From Gnetum montanum (taxonomy: Eukaryota > Streptophyta > Gnetopsida > Gnetales > Gnetaceae), in assembly GCA_015680685.1 (NCBI GenBank), contig MNCI01004505.1, forward strand, positions 309,158 to 373,157: a stretch of DNA of 64,000 nt. Reading direction: 5' to 3'. Numbering within the stretch: position 1 is the first letter of the stretch; each line of letters starts with the position of its first letter. The position numbers and the translations under genes are program-made. This document shows positions 11,405 to 24,021 of the stretch, piece after piece. The notes under the pieces are model-generated. The model searched no databases, was not told where the DNA came from, and was given only the letters and a program-made list of their open reading frames with translations.

Positions 11405-11930
11405 TCTACATTGGATGTTTCTAGCTAGATCTATGTTGGGGGGATAGAAGGATCAACTCTAGGGTCAGGTGAGTTTTACCCCCATGCATCCTAGGGGTAG
11501 TTGCATCCACACTCATTCTTCCAAAATTAATGTTTAACTTACAAGATCCTCACTAAAGTTGTTGTAGTATTGAAATCTTGACACTGATGTATCCACATCG
11601 GGGGTATGAACTTTCCATGCTAAGGATGAAGTTTCCATACTAGGGGTAGATCTTCCATGCTGGGGAAAATCTTCTACATTGGATGTTCCTAGCTAAATCT
11701 ACATTGGGGGGATGGAAGGATCAATGCTAGGGGTAGGTGAGTTTTACCCCGATGCATCCTCATTAGGGGTAGGTGCATCCACACTAGGCCTTCCAAAATC
11801 AACGTTAACTTGCACGATCCTTGTTAGAGTTGTTGTAAAGTTGAAATCTTGGCCCTGATGTATCCATGCCAGGGGCATAAATTTTCCATGTTGAGGATGA
11901 AGTTTCCATGCTATGGTTAGGTGACATTTA
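11405..11930. repeat. ~262-bp tandem duplication inside LTR-A
   Basis: The block starting near 11414 ('GGATGTTTCTAGCTAGATCT') recurs near 11676 ('GGATGTTCCTAGCTAAATCT'), including the pieces 'GGTGAGTTTTACCCC', 'CTTCCAAAAT' and 'TGATGTATCCA'. LTR-B and LTR-C have it once, which accounts for the 260-bp length difference. Confidence 0.75.
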
Positions 11931-12244
11931 GCCCCATGCATGCATCTCCAGCATAGGAAATGCCATAACCCCCATAAAACCCATCAAAATGCCAATTTTG
12001 GCATCCCAAAAGGCATTTTAACATCCCTCAAGCCTAAGTATAGACATTACATGACTTTTTTCACTTGGGGGATGAGGCTTTGAACACTTATGAGGCATTT
12101 TTTAGTCCCAAAAGCATAAAGTATGTGAGATTACACCTCATGGGTTGCAATCTTCACATTTACAATGAAGTTTAGCCTTGGGTTTCATGAGATGAAGGCC
12201 ACAATGTAAAGAATGTTACAACATGCATTTTTGGTGGTGTTTCA

Positions 12245-12262
12245 AAAGCCCCTCCTTGTTGG
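12245..12262 (-). other. Polypurine tract before LTR-A
   Basis: In the minus sense CCAACAAGGAGGGGCTTT directly precedes LTR start TGAAACACC. The equivalent site before LTR-B (33660-33677) is a decayed version. This fixes LTR boundary and orientation. Confidence 0.55.
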
Positions 12263-14240
12263 TGTTTGGAGGATTGACCCAAGAGCCATAAACAAAGAAT
12301 AAAAAACATCACTATAGGTCCACCACCAACATTTCCTCTCTGTGCTTGATTTAGTCATGTCGAGCCATGCCAAAGAGTGCTCATGATGATGGAGTAAGGC
12401 TATGATGATGAAATGGTAGTGAGGTTAATTTGTTCTCTTCGTCTTCATAAGTCATTCTGGCTTCTTGGTAGTTTGATTCTCTATTTTCTTGGGTGAAGAA
12501 ACCTTCATTGGATTTCTTTGCCAAGGCCAGCTTGATATCATTTTCCTGATGAATGTGTGTCACATCTAGCAGACTAAATGGGGGAGCATGATGAAGGAGA
12601 TTTCATATGGCCATGGTGCATGAGTGTTGAACATAGGTCATCAATGTTACTTATGGTGAGGAAGATTATATTTAGGCTACTAGGTTGGGCTTGAGAAGTG
12701 GTGCTAGAGGAAGGGCAATGATACAAGCACTCTTAACACAATAGGACAAGCTCACTAAAACTTGTACATCAAGGTCATGTAGTGACTTGCTACCATGATG
12801 AGTTACACCTTACTATGACTCCAGGCTTCCTCCTACATGAAAAACTCTAAGAGGGCAAGAAAATCAAGTTAAAAAAGTATGCTATCACATCATGATGCAT
12901 AATTCCGCATTGCTTGAGATGAAAACCAAGCCACCAAGGTTATCAATGTTGCTAGTTTAAAGCCGTGGTCGGCCATGATACTCATTTAAGGCCCTAGCAA
13001 GCCATCAATTTTGTCTATTGGCTACATGAGACAACTAGAAAACCAAGCCAAAATAGGTCATCATCATTGCAGCATAGGGAAATCTGTGCAATGTGCATCA
13101 AATTCACAAAGTTTTGCAACTCGTTCATTGTACCAAACAAGAAGAGAATGATAGAGAGAGTGCAAGCTTGCTTTTTGTAGATCATCAAAGTTTTCAACAT
13201 CAACCATTTGTTGCAACCTATCAACAATGATAAATAATACTATAAGAAAACACATAGGCATTAGATATAATCCAGGCTATATGATTACTTTGATGTTGCA
13301 TTGTAAGGAACTAATGATGAGTAGGCTTAAGTTTTGGTGAGAAACTTGGTTTGATGTATTTTCTCCTCACCATTGTGGTTTTATATGGGAATTTTGACTA
13401 TGAAACCCTCCATGATGTTTCTGGCTTCAAGGTTAATGGTCATCAGGCTACTTTAGGATGTTATGGGTGTAGAGTAAATTGGTTTCAAGGTCTTAAGATT
13501 TGGGTATTTAAGGTCAACTTGGTTTGACAACATCACGAGAGGGATTTACTTAAGCTCTAAGGCTAGTTGAGTTTGCTTCCTCATTCTCCTATCTTCATCT
13601 AGCATGACAACATAAGCATATCAAGTGGCACCTATGTAACAAAATGATAAAAATTGATAAAACCAATAAAATAATGCTAATAATAATGCAAAATACTATG
13701 GTAATAATGCATAAATGAGAAAAAAATGTGGCAACAAAGACCATGCAAGTATCCAAGTAATGTCAACAAAGGTTATAAGACAATACAAGGTTACACAAGG
13801 TCAAACATCATTAAACATGGTTACACTTTGCCAGTTTTGAGCCTTAGTGAGCCATGGGATTACCAGCTCAAGGTCTTAATAGGCCATAGTCACATGGTAC
13901 CAAACGGTGGTTAGGAAAGGTCAAGCCCCACCATTCAATACTAATCAAAGGCTAAATGAGGCTATACAAGGCTAAAATGTAGAGAATAAGGGAAACTCGT
14001 TGAAATAGAAGTAGTGTTGAGGTCAAACAAGGTCAATAATGATCAAAACAAGTTATAATATGATGAAACAAGGCTAAATAAGGCAAAGCAAAACACATAT
14101 GATGAATCTTGGTCAAAATATGATTAAAAAGGATTATATTTTGCTAGTTTAAGGCCTTATTGGACCATGGTTTAAGGCTACAAGACTATTGGATGAGTTT
14201 AGGCATTAGCAAAGGCTATTTCCAGGTTGTTTGGACTAAA
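12263..14240. other. Non-coding 3' region of the left unit between PPT and array
   Basis: No supported reading frame. It is co-linear with about 33680-35860 in the right unit. It contains scattered short GGCCTTAGTGGGCCAT-like motifs (for example near 13845 and 14152). An indel of about 180 bp near 12415 distinguishes the two units. Confidence 0.5.
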
Positions 14241-14249
14241 AAAGTACAG

Positions 14250-17200
14250 CTTTTAAGGCTTCCACATTGGCTCCATGCTAGCCAGTATGGCAGGGGTGAC
14301 CCCCAATGTGGATGGAACATCTAAATAGTTTCCCAAGATCATTTTGGGTAGTTTTCAACTTCCAATAGCTTGCATGTCAAAGTAGTTGATTGGGGAATGG
14401 AATAGCCTACTTTTGGTATCATTTTGAATCCCTAGAATCCTCCTTTAGAGCCTAAAAGTGTCTTCCATGCTAGATCCACACTGACCAATGTGGAGATAGT
14501 GTGGAAGCCAATGGAAGTAGATTTCATGGCATCAAAAAGGTTAAAACTATGGTTCTAAGGCCTTCCCAAGGTAACATAGGGTCAAATTTGTCAAAATTTA
14601 TCATTTTGGAGGTCAAAAATGGTTTAAAAGTAGGTCTTAAAGTTACACCCCCTATCTCCACATTGGTTAGCATGAATGGAAAGGGGGTTTAGTGTATAGG
14701 ATTTAAATCTAGACCAAAACAGGATCAAACAGGGTTGGATGAGTAGCTAGAGCCAAGATCTTGCAGTGTGTACCTTCTAACTAAATTTTGAGGCCATTTG
14801 GGTAAGGTTTTAAGTGTTAAATCAAGTTTGGGATAGTCTCCATGCTAAATCCACATTGGCCAGCATGGAGCCACTGTGGAACAGAGGGGATGCTTTTTAA
14901 TTTTGGTCTTAGGATGGTATGTGAAGCAAATCAACTAGGTTTCTAGGCTCCTAGGGCTACAAACTATGATTTCCCAAGTTTTTGGCTGATTTTGGCTAAG
15001 TTTAAGGGCTTTAAGGCTATGTATGGTTATACCCCCTTGATCCATGCTAGGGGAGTTGCTCCAGCATGGAGGATGGGGGTTGATGAGATTCAAGGACTAA
15101 AACAAGGTCTAACAAGCATAAACTTGAGGCTATGAGGTCTTAGGGTTCTTCAATGTAGGTTTTTAATCTCTAGGAGTGTTAATCTATTGCCAAGAGTGGA
15201 AAGGTAACTCTTCCAACCTTGATCTATGCTACCTAGCATGGAAGAGACCTTTCCCAACATGGATAGATCAAAATTGGTAAAGCTAGACTAGTTTTGACCA
15301 CAATTTACCATGTATGTCAAATCCTATGGTTGTTGGGATCAAGGGCTAGGGTTTAAGATCAAAATTTAGTAGTTTTGAGGGTTTCTAAGTGGTTTTTGAT
15401 GTTACTCCCTATTTTTCACACTAGATCCATGATGGTCAATGTGGATCTAGCTAGGAAGATTTAAGGGGAATAGTTTTTTACTTTTTTGGTCAATTTTGCA
15501 AAGTTTGAGGGCTCTAGGAGGTGCAAACAGGGTTTTAGGGTGCATGTAAGGCTATCTAGTGTCATTTTGAGGTGTTTATGGACCATTCATGAGTCATCCC
15601 CAATGTCCACACTAGATCCATGAGGGCCAGTATAGAAGAGGATGGGTGCTTAGCATTGTACCAAGGATGATAGTGAAATAGGATTAATTTTGATAAGTTT
15701 TGGCCACTAAAGCTTCCAAGAGGATTGGGTTGTTGCCAAAAGTTAATTTCCATGTGAATTTTACAAGTTTTGGTTTTATCCCTTTTTCCATGCTGGCAAT
15801 GGGGTGCCTAGCATGGATAGGATCTCCCCCTAGCATGGATGCACTTAAACCCAATATTTTGGATACCTTTAGTAAGATTTGATAGGGTTTTAAAGCTACC
15901 AAGGATGTAAGCATTAAAGGCTAGGGTTTAAGATCAAGTTTTAGTAATTTTGGGATTTCTTGATACTTCATGCAATCATCCCCCCTTTTTTCCATGCCTA
16001 GCATGGTGGCTCTAGCATGGATGAGAGGGGAATGATAGTTTTGTGCTACTTTTGATCAATTTTAGGGCATCTAGAGGCTCCAAAAGGTTTAGGTAGGGTT
16101 GTATGGTATGGATAGCATAAGTTAGAGTCGTTTTGGTGCCTATGTAACCCCCCATGAACTATCCTTGATGTATCCACACTAGATCCATGCTAGCTACCAT
16201 GGATGAGGGGGTGTTCAGTGTGGATGCAAGAAAAACCATGAAATGAGGTCAGTCTTGGCAGGTTTTGGGTTACCAGAGTCTCTAAGAGGGTAAGGAAGTC
16301 AACACATACTCATTTCAAGGCAAATCTTGAGAGTTTATGGCTATGCTTCTTTTATCCATCCTAGCTCCATATTTCCCTGTGTGGATAAGATCTCCCTTAG
16401 CATGGATAAATCAAAAATATCAGATCTAATCTCTTTTGATAGAAAATTGACCATGCATGTCAGCCTCCAGGGTTACTAGTGTCGATGGTTGAGATTTGGT
16501 GTTGAAATTCCCTAGTTTGGAGGCTTCTAGATGCCTCATATAATAATCCTCCCTTTTTCCATGCTAGGACTAGTGGCCCCAATGTGGATGAGGGAAAGAT
16601 GATAGTTTTATGGCATTTTTGACAAATTTTGGAGCACCTAAAGCTATTGGAGGGCTCCAACAAGGTTGTAGCGTCACTAGGGTAGGTTTTAGGTCTATTT
16701 TTGGCTGTAACATGGATTTTTTGGCATACCCCCAAATTATCAACGTTGGATCCATGATGGTTAGTGTGGATGAGGGATTCGCCAATCTAGAAGATATTCC
16801 ATATGTAAAAATAGCTCAAATCTAGGCAACTATCGACTACTGGAGACCATGGGAGGGTATCTAGGCTGTCGAAGTGCATTTTATGGCTATTTAAGGCTGT
16901 GAAAAATAATTTATTACATACCCACTAGGCACCCATGATGGATCCACACTAGGAAATGTGGATGGAGGATTCACCAGTGTGGGAAAGGTTTCATATGCAA
17001 AAAATGAATTATTTTTGGCCAATCTATGTTACTGAAAGTTGGCAAGGGGTGTTAAAGTAAAAATATAGTAACCGAGTGGTTAATTTTGGAAATTTAAGAT
17101 TATCCCCATCCCATCCATGCTAGGCAATGTGGATGGAGCCTCCCTCAGTGTGAATCAATAAGATTTGAAAGTTTTTGACACTTTCAATTGGATTTAACAA

Positions 17201-17400
17201 GGCTTCAAGGCTACTGGAAGTGACTGGAGGGGTTTAAGACTATGCGAGCCTACTTTGGGGGTTGAATTAGGACTAGGTGGGCACTATAGGATGAGTATGG
17301 ATGTTAAATCTCCTTGGGCAATGCTAGGCCAATGTTGCCTCAACGTTGATGCCCAATGTGGCAAGCTTTGTTGAGGTTTTACCCCCTACTAGAGTCTAGG
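14250..17400. repeat. ~190-bp-period tandem array, left unit
   Basis: A short imperfect inverted repeat of the form TCCATGCTAG...CTAGCATGGA recurs at about 14262, 14466, 14655, 14840, 15040, 15222, 15416, 15600, 15785, 15985, 16170, 16360, 16556, 16740, 16930, 17110 and 17310. Steps are 180-204 bp, so there are about 17 degenerate units. Between the hairpins, phrases such as 'AGGGCTAGGGTTTAAGATCA' also recur. It lies in the 3' non-coding part of the element, a place where tandem repeats are known in Ogre/Tat elements. The right unit carries an array in the same phase. Confidence 0.75.
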
Positions 17401-17499
17401 ATTCATGTATGTTGATGGTAGCTGCCAAGAATGGCAAGGGATTTAGGTTTTATGGTTGTGGAGGGTAGGAGATAGGAAGAAAAAGTCATTACATTCACA

Positions 17500-17615
17500 A
17501 TTTTAGGCCTTAATGGACCATAATGTTTCCATTTTTAGGCTTTAACAGGCCATAATTCTAGTTTTAGGCCTTGGCAAGACATAGTGCCAAATTAAGGCCT
17601 TAGCAAGCGATGAGG
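17500..17615. repeat. ~30-bp minisatellite (TTTTAGGCCTT...GGCCAT), left unit
   Basis: Four degenerate copies of a 29-32 bp unit beginning TTTTAGGCCTT and ending near GGCCATA. The same repeat is at 39118-39237 in the right unit. Confidence 0.6.
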
Positions 17616-17625
17616 TAATACCTAT

Positions 17626-20600
17626 TTAGCAAGTATGGATTTCTCTTGAGAGAGAACATAACGCTAGAGCCAACAATGAAACATGATATAACATTGTAAA
17701 TGTAAATAAGCAATTTGCAAAAGAATGGATAAGACATTTACCATGAACTCGTTGTTTAGTATTTGAGAGATTAAGAAATCCTTTTGGCATGATCCTATGG
17801 TCATCATTTCTCTTGTTTAGCATGGCAAGTTGTAGGAATTTTCATTGATTTTCCTAATTTGTAGAGTTGGCACTATTCACATTATTGTTGTTTTCATTAT
17901 GATTGGTCCCAATTTGAGTGTTAGGAGTTTTCTTTTAAAAGTCCACTTTTAAACCTCGATCAATGTTAACATAGTTAATTGAGGGCAATGACACATTGTC
18001 CACATGGATAATCATTTTTCCATCCTCCTATGGAAAATGAATCTCTTGATGTATAGGAGATGAAATTTCCTAAAGCTTCGCTAACCATGACCTTCCTAAG
18101 ATCAAGTTGAAACCAAGTGTCTATTTGACTACTAGGAAGTTAGCAAATTTAGGGAATTATTCACCAACTACAAAATCCAGAGTGATGGAACCTTGCATTG
18201 CTACTTGTGAGCCATTAAATGACTTAAGTGCTAAGGTGGTTGTCGCTTGGATGTTCTCAGTTAGGCCTAGTTTTTCAACAATAGAATATGGTATCATATT
18301 CATGATCACCCCATCATCCACATGAACATGATGAACCTTGTATCTTCCAACATGTATGGTAATAAGGAGAGGATCATATAACACTTCTCCATTTCTAGAG
18401 TCGATTTTCACTTCACTATCATGACAATTGAGCATGCTTCCATTTTCCCTAAGTAAATCTTGCTCAATGTTAGAGTAAATTGACTCTCTATTGGTGGACA
18501 TATGTTTGCTCATAGGGATAAAGGTTAAAACCTAAGCTAGTGCATCCCTATGTGCAGGAGAGGTCATGATCAAGTTGTACAAGTTTGACGATGTGTTCTT
18601 TTGCTTAAGGGATTATTTAGCTTGTCCCATGATTATGAGGAAGCTCTTCTCCTTGGCTTATGATTTTCAGCCTTGGTGTTTCTAACCTCCTCCATCATTT
18701 CTAAAGTTTGTGACCTTGGCTCCGATGCAGGTGCCTTGGGCCCCTTGCAAATGAATGTGGTTGATCTTGGTGTGGGTATCAATTGGTTTCCTTCAATGGT
18801 CTTATTTTTTGGTTTGATGAGAGGTTTCTTTCATCATCATTGTGAAGATGATTTTTTGGTAGTCTTTGAGTTGTGGGCCACTATAGGTGGGCTTTGGTCA
18901 TGTGTTATTGTAGGTTTACTTTTTGAAGGTGGAGGAACCCAGATAATGAATGATTTCCTAGGCTTTGAAGGATTAGTAACTCGGTGATTATGTTGTGATG
19001 TTGAAGCCACTGAAGGGGGGACAAGTATGATGAAAGGCTTCTTAAGTCCAAGAGGAGGTGGTACTTTTATGATGAAGGGCTCTCTAGGGTTTGTGCTTTG
19101 AGATCATGGTGGTACTATGATAACAAATGGTTCCCTAGGAGGATTAAACCATTTGTCTTTCATGAATGAGGCTATGGTGTAGGAATTGTTGTTGGCTCTT
19201 GGAGAGTTAGGCTTATTAACTACCAACTCTCTACAGTTTATCATCTTCTAGAGGTCATCCTTTAATTCTAGGCAAAAATCAGTAACATGACCAGTCATTT
19301 GATGATAACGGCAATACCTATCTAGCCTAAAGTACCTTAGTAGCTTAGCATCGTCCTTGATAGCTATCGTTGGGTCTCTAGCTATGTCACAAAGATGATC
19401 ATACCTCTTATGAGCCTCTTTAGACAGTTGCTTATGTTGTATATGGTTGTATTTAAGAAACTATTCTAGAAGCTCATAGGGCTTCATACTCAACCTAGTG
19501 TACTGACACCTATCCTTACGGCCAAAGTTTGGTCTTGGTTGGTTTGGGACATAAGAATGGATGGTTGCAATGAGTCAAGGGATGTATTATGTGGTGGTGC
19601 TTCCCTCCTCTCTTCTTATTTTGTATCTTTTGCTATTGTGGCCATAGTTGTATGTTCTAGTTTGGTTCTATCCCTATCCCTACTCACATGTTATTTTTGT
19701 AGGCCACATAGGCGAGGTCATTTCTCGCATCAACTACCTACTCAATGTTCATAGTTTATGAGAAGGCTTGGCTTAGTGACCAGGGCTCTAGATAGTACAA
19801 TTTTGACTTAATAAAGTCATTTACTACTCCCTTGTAGATGGCCAAGAGGTGGGTTTCCAAAAGAGGCTCTAGGATCTCATTGAGTGTTGAGTTCCACCTT
19901 TGAATGAACCTTTTGATCAATTCAAGTGACCCCTACCTCACCTTCATCAATTGATCCAATGTGGTATCTAACTTCAAGTTGTATCTAAAATAATTGACAA
20001 ATTGGCTAATCATGTCCTCAAGGGAAGAGATGGAACCCCTAGGCAAGGTTTGATACTAATCTAAGCCTTACCCTTGAGGGACATGGGAAAAATTCACAAT
20101 ATCGTATGAGGCCAAGCTTATAAATAGTGACACTCAAATTGAAAGGTTACTAGATGTGCATTAGAATCCCTTTCACCATTGTATTTGGTGAATTTTGGAA
20201 TAGGCAGGCCTACAAGCAAGGTTATTTGAGGCACCATAGGTCTTATAGGATCATCTTGGTAGAAATCTAGAACCTTGACCACTTGAGTTTTGTTGGCTTT
20301 AAGTTTCTACTGCTCTTCATTAAGGTCTAGGATCATTTGGATAGCTTGATCTAAGCCTTAGGGCATCCCCGTGGGTTGTGGTTCTTTATCGAAGGGAGAG
20401 GTTGGATTGGTGGTCATAGGTGGGCTAAACAAGGAGAAAGATGTTTGTGCTAGAAATTGAGGTACAAAGGGGACAAATGGGGTATGAGATGGTTGTGTTG
20501 CTTGGGGTCCAATGAGGATCTCTCTAGTATGACAAAGGGATATGGTGAGGCAATCATCACCATGGCTGGGTGAACAAAGTTAGGTTATGTGGTAAAGGAT

Positions 20601-21070
20601 ACCAATGAGAATAAGGAGGTGGATTGAGACACGGGTTGTGTCTAGTGCATGATGATGATGGATGTGGATCCAAACATGGTAGGATGGATAGGAGGAAAGT
20701 TGGGCCAAGGGATTTGTTCCATCAATGAGGTAGGAAATGTGGAGTTGGATGTGGTTTTTTGGGAAGCCATAGTTTGGAAAAGACTTCCAATGAAGGTGTC
20801 CGACTCTTGTTCAGCCTCAAACTCATGTTTCTCCTCTTGCCAATCCTCTAAGCCAATTTCCCCACTAAAATCATCAACCTCTATGAGTTGTATGAGCATT
20901 TGTATGTAAAATTCTATGAGGGGAATTTGTTCATAAGAAAATGGGATGTATTCTCTCCCATCCCAAAGTATAATTTTGAATTGACATTTAGCATTATATT
21001 CAAAGTGTGGTATCAATAGATCGACTTGTATCTTGGCACAAAGGAAGTTGTAGAACTTATGACATCCCAT
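17626..21070 (-). pseudogene. Gag-protease of the giant element, left unit
   Basis: A minus-strand frame chain starts at ATG 21070 (MGCHKFYNFLCAK...). A variable acidic region follows, then Gag sequence with RWNSTLNEILEPLLE (about 19850-19900). Next is a zinc-knuckle-like motif CRYHQMTGHVTDFC (CX2HX4HX4C) at 19272-19313. A Pro/Ser linker leads to an aspartic-protease-like segment at 18157-18513, with HVDDGVIMN as the active-site region and PYSIVEKLGL after it. Further down are SWLAKLQ-type sequence (about 18070-18100) and a conserved tail (17626-17823). This is typical plant Ty3/gypsy Gag-PR order. Stops and frameshifts interrupt it (for example after 20642). No RT follows: the next 5 kb is the tandem array. 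It would provide Gag and protease only. Confidence 0.7.
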
Positions 21071-21169
21071 TCTTGAATTTCATGAAAAATGTCAAATATA
21101 TGTTATATTAGACATTATGTGTAAGAAGATAATATATCAAACATCAAATGTATGTAACATTCAACATTA

Positions 21170-21174
21170 TGCAT
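21170..21174. repeat. Left target-site duplication of Athila-type copy 2 (TGCAT)
   Basis: TGCAT precedes the left LTR and recurs at 28133-28137 after the right LTR. The uninterrupted counterpart in the right unit of the dimer is at about 42984-43000 (CATTATGCGTAAAGGAAATA), an empty site. Confidence 0.85.
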
Positions 21175-22012
21175 TGATGAGTGGCAAGATACCCCTACAC
21201 TCAACCATACAAATACGAGCGTAGCACGCATGATCCGGTCAAACTCCGCAGACTAAGTGCCTACATGCCCATGGAACACTTAGGGTCATTCATTATCTTC
21301 CCAGACTTACTTGTAGTTTTCATGGTGTATGGTTAAGTAAGCCTGAGGTATATGATTTTTATAGCTTTTTATGTTTTTGTCTCCTATGCTAACAAGGTGA
21401 AGGGTTGAGAAACTAATTACTAACTCTAACTAATGAACTAAGTCTAAATTAACCTAGCGTCAGCATCCGTTCCCACTTACCGTACACACCCTGAATCGAT
21501 GCAACTGTGGCTACCAAACTCTAGTCATTGCTAGGATCACCACACGTAACGCACGTGCTTGAAGTGGTCATATTGAGGCACTTAACTAGGAGAGAAGGAT
21601 TGAGAGAGAAAGCAGTAAATAACCAATAATAAATAACAAGTAATAAATAACAGTAAATAAAATCCTAATTAGCCTATTCCATGCACTGCAAGGTTTATCC
21701 AAGAAGCTCGTCTTTATTGTCGTACACAAACTTGTGTTCAGGTACAATGTTTTCTCGAATAAATATCCGTTCACTTTAGGACTCCTACTGTGGGCACATG
21801 GAAAATATTCTATCTCTGGAGTGATCAATCTTCCAAAGTTTCCCTACTAACTAGCCTAGGATGAGGAAACAAGGGAGATCCGCCTCTTATTTATAGATAT
21901 GACAGTGCACTGCGATATTGCGTACGTGATATCATGGGGGAGGATGCGATATCATGTACATGATATCGCAAGGGATGCGATATCATAATGGCCATGATAT
22001 CATGTCCCATCA
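21175..22012 (-). repeat. 3' LTR of Athila-type copy 2
   Basis: 838 bp, aligned end to end with 27308-28132. Most differences are C/T or G/A. U3 (at the right-hand end on the plus strand) carries decayed GATATCATG/GCGATATC palindromes. Confidence 0.9.
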
Positions 22013-24021
22013 TACCCCCATGACTAAATGAAAACTCGTCCTCGAGTTCATTACAATAATATCAGGAAGGTATGGGATTATTAACTCAAAGAAAACTAAT
22101 GGGATGACATGTGAACAGATCATCATTACAAGACTTGACAAAATTGGTGTTCATGACAATAAGGATGAACACCTTATTACATTGACATCAGGCCTTAGTT
22201 AGCAGCTAAGAGAGAAGAGAGAAAGAAGTGTTACTGCTACCAATGCTAAGATTGAACCTTTCATTGTCCATGATAAGTGCACCATTGATCTTTCCCCTTG
22301 CATAGCTGCTTCCAACACTACTCCATTCCAAGTGTTCCTTCTAGATCCCCTCCATTGTTGCATGATTGTCATCTGTACACACAACACAATCTTTTATTAG
22401 CAAGGGTAAATGAATCATCATGTAATTATTACCTTGCTTCGGGGAAAGGTTTATTGGCTGAGTTGTGGTATGGCTGATACAAATCTGGAGATATATTAAT
22501 GATGACTACCAAAGGTGTAGGGGTTAGGAGAAAATTGAAAAAATTGGGGCTAGGAGAAAATCGAAAAAATTGGGCCCCATACCCCCATGACTAATCACAA
22601 ACCTCTGGTAGCGATAGAATGGAGAAAGAAAGAGGAACAAGAAAGATGAGGAAAAAGAGACAACTATAGCATTGATGAAATGGATGTCAAGATGGAAATG
22701 AACAAAATAAAATTAATTGCAAAATGTTAAGGAAAATAATTTAACTAGTGCACCAAATAGGAATGTCAATGGGTCCTCCCCAAAGTAGACTTATGCCCAT
22801 AATGCCCTAACAAACCCACATTCAAAGAGTCTGTAGGCTTTGGGAATGTCCTTTGGAACAAGAGTTAAAGACTTAACCATAAGAGTTTACCAAAAACAAA
22901 ATAATGTATCAACCAAAATATACACTAATGATACAACCTGCAATGAGGTAAACAATGGAGAGAAGGGTGGAGAAAAGAGAATGGAATGGAATCCCAAGAA
23001 CAAGGTGGTGTATAGTCCCTTGTGTGTTTCATGATTAATGTGGCTTGGCAAATCTCATTCCAACTTCGGCCTCAAACCAACCACATCCCATGACTTCGCA
23101 TCAATGCATCTAGTTAATCCATCCCCTTGAATAACAAGAATGCTTCCCCTAAGAGTCACCACCATTCCGACGAAACAAGGAGGAGAGAATGGGAAGCAAG
23201 AAGGGCCTTAGTTAGAGGGAACATTTTTGGTTCCATAACTAGTGCTTGTAGCCCAAGTGATTATTCCGTCTAAGGGGTGTGCTTTGAATTCTCACTCTCT
23301 CTTTTTTTGTGTTTTGTGTTTTTATGCGTGAGAACCACAGCATGCAAAGACTTCTTATTTTTATTGTCTCAGCTTCCAGTAATTGGGTAACATCAGAACG
23401 GCAAGAAAACTCAAGAAGAAAACATCCAAGCACCCAAGAGAATGGCCAACACAAAAGCATCAAGTTCCCTTGAAGTCACACCCTTGTCAAACCTTGAGCC
23501 CTTCCTTAGTTTGAGAAATGCCCAGTCACCGATTCATTAAAGTTCTTAGTATGAAAGGGACTATACATTTTCAAGCCAAGAGAGACCATAGAATTTGTGG
23601 ATGGATGGATGAAGTGAACTCATTGTCTGCCATATCAGAAGAACATACCTTAGTATCAACATCATAACTTAAAGGTAAAAACCAAACATTAGCAATCAAT
23701 AAAAAATAGTTCATACCATTGGGAAGAACACTTCTTAGGTGACAAACTTACAGGGTGGATAACACACACACATACACACACAAAATGAAAAAGTATAACG
23801 ATGTTGAAAAACAAAAACAAGAAAAGTTAAAGAAATTTGTAAAACAAAAACTTGTAAAACAAAAATATGTAAAACAAAAATGTGGAAAAAAATGTGTAAA
23901 ATAAAAACTAAAAAGAACTGAGGGCCCCAAATGATTAGCATAGGTGGCCATCTCCCCCATGACTGAATTGTAAGGGAGAGATCTAAAATAATGAATGTCT
24001 ATTTGAATTTCATAGAAGTTC
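22013..24021 (-). other. Post-protease spacer of Athila-type copy 2
   Basis: No coding sequence is supported. It is co-linear with spacers in copy 1 (751-2128) and copy 3 (56830-58430), sharing 'GTGTGACTTCAAGGGAACTT' (minus, about 23480) and 'GGGGAGGACCCATT' (about 22775). A 31-bp tandem duplication (GGAGAAAATYGAAAAAATTG) lies at about 22516-22577. A CA microsatellite is at 23763-23782 and an A-rich tract (T-rich in element sense) at about 23790-23910. Confidence 0.6.

Larger units (their letters stand above)
10464..12244 (-). repeat. LTR-A, outer 3' LTR of the dimer
   Basis: Homologous over its length to LTR-B and LTR-C. It is about 260 bp longer because of an internal tandem duplication (about 11405-11930). 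In the minus sense it starts TGAAACACC at 12244, carries a CTATAAAAAC TATA box at 11141-11150 and an AATAAA at 10711-10716, and ends near 10464. U3 contains short ~20-bp repeats of the ATCTTCCAYATTG type (about 11355-11420). Confidence 0.75.

Noticed and set aside
14250-17400. Centromeric satellite array
   Set aside because: It is confined to the same internal position of the two element units and is highly degenerate, so it belongs to the element.
14250-17400. CRISPR-like array
   Set aside because: Repeats are degenerate hairpins at ~190-bp spacing in plant DNA, with no cas genes.
12245-17600. Hidden RT/integrase in the giant element
   Set aside because: I looked on both strands for the RT, RNase H and integrase motif series and saw none in either unit; a profile search would be the decisive test.
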